From positions 1 through 30,572 of the forward strand of contig JASJQH010000098.1 in NCBI GenBank assembly GCA_040143965.1: a DNA stretch of 30,572 nucleotides. Direction: 5' to 3'. Shown here piece after piece: positions 1 to 10,856 of this stretch. Numbering within the stretch: the first letter of the stretch is position 1; each line of letters starts with the position of its first letter. Made by a program: the position numbers and the translations under genes. A model generated the notes under the pieces. It was not told the DNA's origin and searched no databases. It saw nothing but the letters and a program-made list of their open reading frames with translations. This DNA comes from Basidiobolus ranarum. Its lineage: Eukaryota > Basidiobolomycota > Basidiobolomycetes > Basidiobolales.

Positions 1-78
1 ACAACTTGAGGAGATTGTTGAAAGTTGTTTTGAGGAGACACAACTTGAGGAGATTGTTGAAAGTTGTTCTGTTGTACA
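1..78 (-). repeat. 39-bp coding tandem repeat in the SLA1 tail
   Basis: Two units with a 39-nt period (1-39 and 40-78) share 29 identical bases. Read on the minus strand they encode about two copies of NNFQQSPQVVSPQ. The period is a multiple of three, so copy-number change would keep the frame. The array is cut by the window edge, so its full length is unknown. Yeast Sla1 also ends in a repeat-rich, Q/N-biased tail, which fits the gene call. Confidence 0.85.
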
Positions 79-3000
79 AAAGGTTGAGAATTGATTATTG
101 GAGTACTCTTTTGAATTGGTGATGCTACCATTGCAGCAGAATTGGGTGCAGAAGACCATGTGGATGTAAAATTGCTAGATGTCGATTTGAGCGCAGGGCT
201 TGAAGGAGTGGCAGTGGTTTCCAGTGAAAATGCTCCAGTGGTAGGAATAGGTGTACTATGAACGACAGGTTGAGCAACCATTTTAGTAGGTTCCTTCTTG
301 GGTGGTTCAGGATTAATAATCGACCCATTAGGACCCCACGCATCATCATCAAAACCTTGGGATGTGGTAGCCTTCTTCAATTTCTCTTGAGCGTTAGCTA
401 CACTTTCTGCAGTAATAGCCGAAGGAGCAGGCTTGGATGGGGTTGGACGAGTACCTGATCACAACCGTTCAATACTAAGCAATAACAAGAAATAAATTAA
501 ATCGAACAACGTACTTTTTCTGGTCAACTTATGACCTGAAGAGCCAGATAAGTTGAGACCAAGAGGTTGCTGAGCGGGTCTAGCAGCTCCATTTTCTCTA
601 GCTTGAAGTTCACGAGCCAATTGTTCATCCTTTTCGATCTGAAGTCTATTCTGGGAACGAGCAGATCCATCACGCATTTGGTGTACCTCTTCTTCCTGTT
701 CAAAAGAGAAATATACAGTTAGCAAGTTAATCTTATAGCTCCACTTAAAGATTCGGTAGATTGCATTCAGCTATATACCTGAATTTTACGAGCAAGCTCT
801 TCGTCGTGGTCAGTCTCTGGATGCGGAATAACACTTGTTTCACCAAAGCTAACACTTCTTTTGGGCTTCAATCTTGAAGTAGGGCTGTTATCCATGCTCT
901 TCACAGCCTTTAATATCCGGATAATATCTCCCTCAGCAATATGAAGATCCTTTAGAATTTCACGATTAAGGTCAGGGAGAATAGACATATCCATTCTCTC
1001 TGAATTAAAGGTTGAACTGTATTTAGAAGCAGCCTCAGTAGATATTCCAGCCTTGATGAAATATGCACGCCAATCAAACTGTGATTGATTTGAAGATGTC
1101 CTTTTTGGCACAGTGATTTTTCCTTCGTAGGCGGCAGCAGGGACTTCTTTCCCAGTGAATTCTTCGATAAAATATAAATCGTCTACACTCATCTTTTCCA
1201 GTGGAACAGCTATTTTGACTCCGTTTAACTTGTGTAAGTGAATCTTTCCATCCTTTAGTCCTAGGAATTCTGCCTCGACCTTGAATGAGCCACTACGATC
1301 AGACCACACACGTACTTGAGATGGGCGTGGTTTAGAAGACGATTGACTGCGAGGTTTTGGTTGCGAAGTTTGGTTCGCGTTAACGATCATTTGCAATGGA
1401 ATGTCATCAGTAGATTTTCTAGATTGCATCGATGGTCGGGCAGCTAACGGTGGTGGCATCTCAGGCAAAGGTTTTACCTTGGGATCGATACTTGCATTCT
1501 TTGGAGGTAAAGGTGGTGCATCGGGTTGAGTAGGAGAAGGAGCAGACCTTGCATTTGGAAGAGGTGGAAGTGGTGGTGGATTGCTGTCATTGACATACTT
1601 CTGAGTAGGCGTAGGTGGGAGAGGGGGTGGGGTATTTTCATCGGCAAATCTTTGAATAGGTACTGGTGGAAGTGGAGGGGGGATATCTTCGTCAGCAGTT
1701 TTTTGTACAGGCATTGGCGGAAGAGGAGGCTTCTCTTCATAAGCTTCTTGTTGATCGTCAACATATTGTTGTTGTTCGTATTCTTGCTGATTATATTCAT
1801 CTTGTTCATACTGTTGATCATCATATGGATATCCATCATCCAGTTGTAGATACGAAGCTGGAACAACACCCTCTCTCTCATTTCCTTGTTCATCAACTAT
1901 TTTACATCTCCACCATTCATCACTACTAAAATCATCCACTACCCAGACTTGCTCGTCGGCACGAAGATCTAATTCGTCATCATTTTGCGGCTCGAAGTCA
2001 TACAAAGCAATAGCTAATTTGGGTTCTGGGAGTTCGTCAACTGCCTCTGACTGTTCCAAATTTGATGTTTGATATTGGTCTTGATATTGTGGGTCTTCAT
2101 ACTGATCATTTTGGTGGGAAGAGGCTTGTTCGGGTGGAGCATCTTGGGCAAAAGAATTCTGAACTGCAGGTGGAGGTGGAGGTGCAACGAATTCCTGGAC
2201 CTGAGGAATTGGAGCCGCTGCTACGGTGAAAAATTTGGCTTTACATTCAGTTAATTTTTTGGATATCTTTTCAGCTTCCGATTTAGATCCAGCGTGGAAA
2301 TCGAATGATACAGCGTCTGCACCTCCGAATTCGATATAGACATGCTTAGTCTTGCAAGAAAAATTCAATACATCATTGAAGGACCATTTACGCACAGGTG
2401 TCTATTAAAGAGCAGTAAAAGGTAAAAGTAGAATTTAACAATCTGTAAAGAGTACATAGGAGAATACATGTAAATATTTGTTACTTTATCTGTTTCACTA
2501 AAGAAGAAGATTGCCTGTGAGCTAATGCCAAGTTTTCCTTTCTTCTTCTTTTTCTTTTTGTCTACTTCCTAATATTTTAAATGATTGGGTTTAAGAACAA
2601 TGATCTATCAAATTGAAGAATCTGTTTTAGAAATTCTACTATACCGAAACGGACCAATACTCCATATCCTCAGCTATTGCTAGGGATGCAGGTCTTGCTG
2701 CTTCTTTTACTGGTTCAGCAGGTGTTTGCTGAATAGGTTTAGGTGGTAATGGCTGTGGAGCATCCTGTGAGTTTTCAGAGTTTAACAAAAAGGGTATTTT
2801 AAGTTTCAAATATTAGAGACGAAGTACTTCATGATAATCTCCCTGGTGGGAATCTTCCAGTTCGTGTGGTTGACTATCCCCATCTTCGGCCTGAAAAAAC
2901 GAAATTGAGTTACTCAATTGTCGCGTCAAAAGGGAGTTATTTCTGAAGCAATACATACGGGTTCTAGATAAGCGGAGGGTACAAAACCAAACTTATCGCC

Positions 3001-3443
3001 TAACTTGACTAAGGCCCAATCTGGATCGTCTTTTTCAATCACATACATTATTTCATTTTCCCCAAAAGATAACTCCTCCTCTGTTCTAGCTTCATAATCA
3101 TATACGGTCTTGACCACTTCTATGTAGGGAAGCTAAATGTACAAGTAAGAGTTTTAATATAAGTCTCTATAGTGGTTGACTTGTGAGAGTGATCCTCTTG
3201 TACTAAAAAGGCAGCTCTATTAAATAAAGAGGAAAGTGTGACTTGTACCTCTTCTACGTAAGTACTAGGAATTAAACCCTTCCTTCCTTCTTCCTCCATT
3301 ATAGGGGACTTCTCTTGGGCTATCCACCACTCAGGATCTGAAGTGTCTTTGATGTAGAGAACATCGTTTTCTTGAAAGGATAATTCTTCATCATCTTGAG
3401 CTGTGTAGTCGTAAATCGCTCTACATACATTTACGTAAGCCAT
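1..3443 (-). CDS. SLA1: SLA1-type endocytic actin-assembly adaptor (3'-partial)
   Basis: Adaptor of actin patches at the plasma membrane that links cargo, clathrin and the Las17/Arp2/3 machinery. Exons read on the minus strand: 3249-3443, 2959-3132, 2828-2890, 2645-2764, 2485-2568, 779-2401, 515-695, <1-454. Rough residue order: SH3-1 (3-63, starts CRAIYDYTAQDDEELSF), SH3-2 (70-123), a Sla1 region with EDMEYWSVS, a poly-Lys stretch and FFSETDKTPVRKW (about 170-260), SH3-3 (336-400, ALYDFEPQNDDELDL), a Q/Y-rich stretch, proline repeats (434-497), SHD1 (570-630, the domain that binds NPFxD sorting signals), a SAM-like SHD2 (652-715), then a Q/S/P-rich tail with repeats running off the left edge. 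This is the SLA1 order of domains. The start is the first ATG, at the head of SH3-1, with an in-frame stop upstream. About 960 residues are visible; the C-terminus is missing. Confidence 0.93.
1545..1738 (-). repeat. Proline-rich SH3-ligand repeats in SLA1
   Basis: Four imperfect repeats within the large SLA1 exon, each with a core close to PPPLPPxP followed by a short acidic or polar spacer; three of the cores are followed by Gln-Lys or Gln-Arg (MPVQK, VPIQR, TPTQK). Spacing is about 17-18 residues. Such PPLPPxP cores are typical class I/II SH3 ligands. They lie between SH3-3 and SHD1. The repeat is visible in the protein and less clear in the DNA. Confidence 0.8.
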
Positions 3444-3972
3444 ACTCTTTACAACTCCTATTACACTGGTAGATTAAAGAATAGATGGGAAGTGAGATTC
3501 AAGTTAATGAGTGTGTATGAAATAATCTCAAGAGAGTTGACTGGAGAGTTTACACTCAATGAAACGGTATCCGAAATGTAATCAGTTTGATTAAATGACC
3601 CAAACTTCACTTTCTCAGGGATATTCACAATGTGAATGCACTAGTTGCTCGGTTCCGGTAGACAAACCTAAATATAGACCCGAGCAAAATATGGGTAAAG
3701 ATATTTCAGGATCAAGAATCGATGAGACTGTAGGAGATCTGATCATTATTGACCTGACTGCTCACATGGACATGTAGTCTGTATGACCTCAGATCAAATT
3801 TTATTGAAAATTAACGAAATCTCAGAATTCTATGATTTTTTTGGGAGAGATTCATTGAACCTCGATGAATAAAAGATTGAAGAGTACAACCCTGAACAAA
3901 CGAGTGGGCTCATATCTATTATATATTTGTCAACTTTACATTGGGGCTCTATTGTAAAAAATCACGCGGGGA
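3444..3972. promoter_or_regulatory. Spacer: SLA1 upstream region and DHS 3' flank
   Basis: No gene supported. It must hold the SLA1 promoter and 5' leader (SLA1 reads leftward) and the 3' end of the deoxyhypusine synthase gene. Small plus-strand frames at 3396-3581 and 3595-3777 have no recognisable protein content. Two symmetric elements are visible: a 15-bp palindrome with one central base (3623-3637) and an 8-bp inverted repeat (3645-3652 with 3680-3687). Confidence 0.5.
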
Positions 3973-5412
<1,440 letters not shown>

Positions 5413-5791
5413 TATGAGAAAGTTTATATGCTTGTATATGACTTTACTCAGTAACCGAGATATCAATTATCACAAGAACCTGAAAGGAAGTCAAGGTACT
5501 CGGAAATTCCATTTAAGTGACAAAAAAATTATTCCACCAATATCCCAACAGATTCCTTTTAGAATTCAATCTAGAAGACTGTCGCTGTCACATTAATCAT
5601 CAAAAAGAATTTTATTGCTATTGTTGATTAAACCATTGAAATAAGGATTTCTACTATATAATTCATTTGTTTACTGGCACATGTGTACTCATCCATTTCC
5701 TATAACTAATGTCTAGAATTACGAGAGTTTGTTGTGTTAAATGATCGAAACAGTTCGAGCTCCCTTGGGATATCCTCAGTGGGCACAAGTC
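5413..5791. promoter_or_regulatory. Spacer: DHS upstream region and Nudix 3' flank
   Basis: 379 bp between two minus-strand genes. It holds the presumed DHS promoter and the 3' end of the Nudix gene. It is AT-rich, and I see no conserved gene, tRNA or repeat in it. Confidence 0.5.
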
Positions 5792-6525
5792 CTATTGAGA
5801 ATGTCCTAAAGAGCATCGTCTCACTGCCTCTTTCATGCATTGGCGAGGCACTAGATCCAAAGCTTCTTCATAAGTGGCCTGAGGAAATACTCAATTAGTA
5901 TGGTGAAAGTAGAATACATCATTCCGTAATATAAAATACCAACCCATTTTCTACGACGTTCATTACTTTCAGGCCAGTTCTCTTCCAAAGATTGAACGTG
6001 CATTTCAAAAAACCTAAAGGAACATGGTGTTTTCTTTTGAGTCTCACACCAAACACCCAAAAAGCCCACTATAGATCCTTTAACTCCGGCTAGAAAAAAT
6101 ATGAACTTAATATGATTTTGGAGGTGGAGTGGAGCGTAAGAGAGGTTCACCTTCTTCCCAGCATTCACGCATTGCTGAAGTTTCCTGGTCTTCATCGGAC
6201 TCCCAACCGCCTTTAGGCTACGTCCATTTATATGATAAATTATGTCAAAAAATATTTTTACTACAACACTGAAAGCAAAAAGTAAACTGTACCAAAATCC
6301 ATCGCGAAGGGTGTTTACGACTTGAGATTAACAAGATCCGTTTGTTATTCACATCGATTGGGACGCAGCCGGTGACCTAGTGTTCATTTGAATAGAAGTG
6401 TTAGGTGGGTCTTGATACATGACTAAACACTCTTCGTATTGCAGAAATATACGAACTACTCTAGCTCCATTCTCGTCATAGATTTGCTTATCTCTACCGG
6501 TGCGTGCAGTTGCTTCGTGCTTCAT
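5792..6525 (-). CDS. DDP1: Nudix diphosphoinositol polyphosphate phosphohydrolase
   Basis: Predicted to remove the beta-phosphate from diphosphoinositol polyphosphates (PP-InsP5, bis-PP-InsP4) and perhaps to cleave ApnA or polyphosphate, as Ddp1/Aps1/DIPP enzymes do. Five exons: about 6460-6525, 6293-6376, 6151-6217, 5944-6089, 5792-5878, giving about 149 aa. Joined exons read TARTGRDKQIYDENGAR, then VTGCVPIDVNNKRILLISSR, SRWILPKGGWES, a complete Nudix box ending AMRECWEEAGV (GX5EX7REUXEEXGU intact), and a FFEMHVQ strand. PKGGWE before the box is typical of the DIPP subfamily. The start at 6525 follows an in-frame stop. The first donor is ambiguous by one codon (GTAGTT or GTTCGT). No single open frame shows this gene; it appears only after splicing. 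Confidence 0.9.
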
Positions 6526-6989
6526 AGGTTTAGGTTTTCCTGTTCAATATTTAATTCTTATTATTATGATAATCGTGATGAGGATTCGTGATAAAAACCG
6601 TAATTTACATAAATAGATTTAGGGTCTATAAAGCATATTGATAAATTTGTTTGGGCACTAACATGTGACCATGAATCAATCTCACGCTATGAATTAATAT
6701 CGTAAATATTTATCACACCTCACAGATTAGCGAGTATGAGTGGCTTGGTAAATAAATATACTGAGAGGGTAAACTGTTAACATAGCGAAGTTTATTGATT
6801 TGTAATTCTATAAATATGGTGACGTCGAAATCTACTGCTTGTAAAAATTCTGATGAATATCAGCACGGTCATAATCCATATTCCCACAATGAGTGAGTCA
6901 AGGGCACAAGTGACACTCCTATCTGCTAATAAATTGAATGAAAAGTTGCCGAAAGGAACTTTACACACATAAACACCAGTACGCTCTTC
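6526..6989. promoter_or_regulatory. Divergent promoter: Nudix (-) / DsbA-like (+)
   Basis: 464 bp between two divergently read genes, so both promoters should lie here. It is strongly AT-rich. I see no RNA gene, repeat or clear regulatory motif. Confidence 0.5.
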
Positions 6990-7664
6990 ATGAATTCTAA
7001 AAGTTCTACAGGGAAGCTAATCCACTACTATTTTGATTATGTTTCTCCTTACTCTTATTTAGCTTTGAAGAATCTTCAGAACCTTCTACGTGGTAGTAAT
7101 CATAAACTTATACTAAAGCCCGTATTTCTACCCAACCTGCTTAAACACTGGAAACAATCCTCACCAGTTGCAAACGAGGCCAAACGTAAATGGATAATTA
7201 AAGACTCATACAGACATTCCTCAATGAACAGTATACCTTTCCGTTTCCCATCAACTCATCCATTCAACTCGATATATGCTTTGAGAGCCTCAGTACCCGC
7301 TGCAGTTGGCGATAAACAGGAGGAACTGGTGAATATCTTGTTCGACTCAGTATGGAATCCTGACTCAAGTTTGGTTGATGTCACCAATAAGACTGAGTTG
7401 AGTTCATTTTTGAAAGAAAACGGTTTCTGGCAGTCAAGCGGGAGTGATGAAAAGATAAAGCAAGAGTTAGAGGAAAATACCCAAGAAGCGTTGAAATTGG
7501 AAGTTTTCGGAGTTCCATCCATGGTTGTTGATAACCAAGTGTTTTGGGGATGTGATCAACTTCCTTATGTCATGGAGACCCTGCAAGGTAAGGACCCTTT
7601 GAACCATGAGGAAGTCAAAGAAAGATGTAGAGTATCGTTGGAAGCCCTCAAAAATTCATCTTAG
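6990..7664 (+). CDS. DsbA/GST-kappa/HCCA-isomerase-like thioredoxin-fold protein
   Basis: Single exon, 224 aa. The family (2-hydroxychromene-2-carboxylate isomerase, GST kappa) uses glutathione and acts in aromatic degradation in bacteria or in mitochondria/peroxisomes in eukaryotes. Landmarks: HYYFDYVSPYSYLALKNL at the N-terminus, where the Ser of SPYS matches the glutathione-activating serine of GST kappa; a helical insert; HPFNSIYALRA; and the C-terminal FGVPSMVVDNQVFWGCDQL, the cis-Pro loop plus the FWG-D-L family signature. There is no CxxC, so it is not a disulphide oxidoreductase. The start follows an in-frame stop with no ATG between. The true substrate cannot be told from sequence. 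It is the only intronless gene in the window. It ends 183 bp from convergent eIF3b. Confidence 0.9.
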   Translation: MNSKSSTGKLIHYYFDYVSPYSYLALKNLQNLLRGSNHKLILKPVFLPNLLKHWKQSSPVANEAKRKWIIKDSYRHSSMNSIPFRFPSTHPFNSIYALRASVPAAVGDKQEELVNILFDSVWNPDSSLVDVTNKTELSSFLKENGFWQSSGSDEKIKQELEENTQEALKLEVFGVPSMVVDNQVFWGCDQLPYVMETLQGKDPLNHEEVKERCRVSLEALKNSS

Positions 7665-7774
7665 ATGTCACATAAGCCCGTACAAGTTTTGCTACATCTT
7701 ATTTTCAGAGAAACTCTAAATTTCAAAGTAATCGATGGATTTACTATTCAAAAACACACTTGAACCCACGTATC

Positions 7775-7780
7775 AATAAA
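7775..7780 (+). terminator. AATAAA poly(A) signal of the DsbA-like gene
   Basis: A canonical AATAAA lies 111 nt past the plus-strand stop at 7664, in the 183-bp spacer between two convergent genes. Position and sequence fit a 3'-end signal; AT-rich DNA makes chance matches possible. Confidence 0.5.
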
Positions 7781-7800
7781 TTAACATTTATCAATAGCAA

Positions 7801-7806
7801 TTTATT
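7801..7806 (-). terminator. AATAAA poly(A) signal of eIF3b
   Basis: TTTATT on the plus strand (AATAAA on the minus strand) lies 42 nt past the eIF3b stop at 7848. Together with the plus-strand signal at 7775-7780, it implies overlapping 3' ends of the convergent transcripts. Confidence 0.5.
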
Positions 7807-7847
7807 ATATATAAGAAATTCAGAGCATACACAAGGATATACAACAT

Positions 7848-10292
7848 TTACTCATCCACAATCTCTTCTGTCTCTTCGATAACTTCTTCAATCCATTCCT
7901 CAATGGTCTCGTAATTCTTAGTATCAGTGTTTGTCAGAGTCTTACCACATTTAGCTCTTTCTTCAGCAATTTCAGCCTCCACACGTCTTCTCCAAGAATA
8001 CCATTCTTCATTGAGTTTACGACGTTGTGCAACAACTGCAGCTGAAACAGCATTCTGTGAAGAGAGATCTTCTTGATCAAATTCACGTGAATAGTCCTTC
8101 AGATTCTTGCGAATCTTCTTCTTTTGCTCAGAGCTGAGTAACGATTTGGGTCTAGGTCTCCACAGAATCTGTTTGAATTTGTCCAAGACTTTCTTGAACA
8201 ACATATTCCCCTTGAAATCCCAAATAATGAAGCCATTCTCCATAGTGTGTCTCCACATACTAGCACTGGTCAAGACATATCTACCAGTCGGGTCCCATTC
8301 GATATCGGTTATTCCGTAGTGCTCCTGGGTGGATACGAGGTTGACATATGCCCCTGGGTCATTAAGATTTCCTCCTTGTTCCTTTTTGCTTTCAACCGGC
8401 TCAAAATCCATATCATAAAACTCCAAATCCCATGTAGTTTGAGTGCGTAGTGTAGCCAAGACAAGATTGCGTCCAAGTGGCGACCAGACCAACGCATTTG
8501 CAGTCTTTCGTTCGAATGTTTTGATAAGTTTGAATTCGGTAGTGGGAACCTTGCCTTTACCCTTTTCCATTTTGTAAAAACTGACGCTCGTTCTAGGTGT
8601 ATTGGCTGTAGTGCCAGTACCTGATTGGCCAGCTGCGGTGGTGCTAGTATCAGCGGTGGAGATGATACCGAATCTTGGCTCACTTGCTGGCTCCCATGCG
8701 AACGCAATGACCGAATCGGGCACTTCGATTACGTCCACAGGAATATCCTTGTCAACCACTCGGAAGATCTCCAAGTTGGTGAAAGAAGATTTCTTGGTTT
8801 TTGTGTGTCGGTCCGCTTTGACACAAAGATAATTTCCATAAGGATGCCAGTGTAATTTACATCCATTGACGTTGAACAAGTTCTTCGTTCGAATGATTTC
8901 TCGGTTAGGGAAGTTTACTAATGTAACTCTGGCGGGTTGATTTCCAACCTCTGGTGTCCAATATGCGATAATATCGTTTGATTGCTTTTGGTTGTTCCCT
9001 TTTTGACGTCTAGCTGGAGCCCATTCAAAATCGGCGACTCCATCGACTTTCATACTTTTTTTATCCACTAATCCCATACTGGGCACCTCATACACAGAAA
9101 TCATCTGGCCCGGAGTAACTCTAGCAAAGTATTTCTCCGTGGGTGACCATTTAAACATGGGCCAGTTGATCTTCGTGGGTCCAGTCTTGTCACCGCCCAT
9201 CGAGATACTAGGGAAAGAGCGTAAAAGTGCCCCTGTTTTAACATCCCAGACCAATACTTGATTTCCCTCATCTTCTGGGCCAAATGGAAGTGATGCGTTG
9301 CTTACGGAGGCATTCAAAGTGATGGGTTCGTTACTCCAAGTAACCACATAGTTTTCGTCAGGAGAGAAATCGATCAACTTAACTCCTGGATGCACAAATC
9401 GAACTATTTTGCTCCAACTTTCACCACCCCAAAGTGCAATTCCCTGACGATGGAAAGTTACAAGATATGAGCCTACAGGAGACCATTGTACATACGTCTC
9501 CGTCCAATTCTACAAATAGTCATCATGAACCATCCAAATCTTTAGTATGTATACAAAAATCACTCATCTATGAAGTAATTGAACTCACAGGTCTACTATG
9601 AACATGCTCCGGAGCTTCCGTTTTGCAGTTCCAATAAATACTAACTTCCTCGCCTCTGTACATAACCATTTGGTCACGTGCCTGAGGATCGGTAAGCCAT
9701 GAGCGGAGATGCTCCTAAATGGGAAAAGTAAGGAACAAGCGTTTAAATAATGCATTCAGATAATCAGTTACCTTTTCCTCAAAAGGTTCAATTTCAGGTT
9801 CTTTATACTTGTCATCCATTTTAGAGTATTTCTCGATATCTGTGAACTTATTCACAGATAAGATGTGTGTCTTATCCATAGAATAATTATTCAAATTCTT
9901 GATAGCTAAAGAGGCCTTTTCTGGGTCATCCATCTCGACAAATAGAAAACTATGGAAAGGAAATGGTTTCGTAAGTCAAGTTTGGAAATATAATATGCAT
10001 TGGTCGTCGATATATACCCTTTGGACTTTTTCTTTCCCGACTTTGAGTCCACCTCTTTAGGCATAAAAATAGAGCCCTCCCTAATGTTAACACCGGCCGA
10101 CTTGAATATTTTACCAATAACTTTGAATAATTTGTCTTCCTTCGATTCGTCCACAATGGGTACATTGTCTACGACAAGAATATTTTCGAAGCCGTCGTCA
10201 CCATCGACAGAGTACTTTGCCTCGATGTCAGAGAAGTCAATATCTTCTTCTGCATCAGGTAGATTTCGAGGATCCAGAGCTTGTGGTGGCAT
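7848..10292 (-). CDS. PRT1: Translation initiation factor eIF3 subunit B
   Basis: Scaffold subunit of eIF3 that binds eIF3a/g/i and the 40S subunit during initiation. Four exons: 10018-10292, 9772-9949, 9589-9714, 7848-9509; 746 aa, typical size. An acidic N-terminus leads into an RRM (about residues 38-120): ENILVVDNVPIVDESK as RNP2-like strand and KGFLFVEMDDPEKASLAI as RNP1-like strand, which appears only after intron 1 is removed. Next come a WLTDPQARDQMV linker, a WD40-type beta-propeller (WSPVGSYLVTFHRQGIALWGG; FSPDENYVVTWS; IEWDPTGRYVLTSASMW) and a charged C-terminal helix (RRKLNEEWYSWRRRVEAEIA) that in the family binds eIF3i/g. ATG at 10292 is the first in frame and gives the normal start. 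All junctions keep frame. Confidence 0.97.
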
Positions 10293-10856
10293 GATGGTTT
10301 CTACTGTAATAAAAGACCAAGATAGAGGACTGCTTCAAATGGTGAAGAAAGATATAGGGAGAGTGTGTACGTCAGTGACTGTTCAGTTTGATGGGGTGAA
10401 ATGGCATCAAATGTATGTACTCTCACCGATTATACTAAGAATCATCTGATTGGGTTACAACCCTTTTTACTCATGCTAATTTGGTACATTAGGAATTCCG
10501 ACCTAGTTTTCATGCTACTAATGGATGTGGCTTGGCTACACACCATGGTGATGGTAATGGTAGTGATATTTTGGGATAAACCCAGATTGATTTCGCATTA
10601 ACCAGAATTTACTTGACTAAAACTTGATCAAGATAGATATGCTTTATATATATATTTTATATACTGAGAACAATGTCTTTTCAAGATCAATGTCAAACGA
10701 GATATTGAAAATGGTTTATTAGTAGTCAAGAGTTTACAAGCATCAAACCAGGTCTAAGGGGAATCACGAATGGATCTGCTGATTACAGAGTGTTTGAGCA
10801 TAGAGGTAATCAGGGGGTGGAGAGGGAGTGGGAAGTAGAAAATATGAAGGAGTCAC
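10293..10856. promoter_or_regulatory. Spacer: eIF3b upstream region and GCP3 3' flank
   Basis: 564 bp between two minus-strand genes. It holds the presumed eIF3b promoter and the GCP3 3' end. A minus-strand AATAAA (TTTATT at about 10707-10712) lies about 145 nt past the GCP3 stop. An alternating TATATATA run sits near 10640-10660. The small plus-strand frames here have no recognisable content. Confidence 0.45.

Noticed and set aside
1474-1929. Open frames of 87-140 aa on both strands inside SLA1
   Set aside because: They are other-frame readings of the proline- and glutamine-rich repeats; the SLA1 frame is fully conserved there.
3396-3777. Short plus-strand frames near the SLA1 start
   Set aside because: No domain, no splice continuation, and one overlaps the SLA1 first exon; treated as chance.
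5745-5775. A TTCGAGC string like a tRNA T-loop
   Set aside because: The flanking bases do not form a T-stem and no acceptor stem or anticodon arm can be placed.
6190-7850. DHS, Nudix, DsbA-like and eIF3b as a functional cluster
   Set aside because: Strands and spacing show separate promoters; shared translation or redox themes are too general to support a system.
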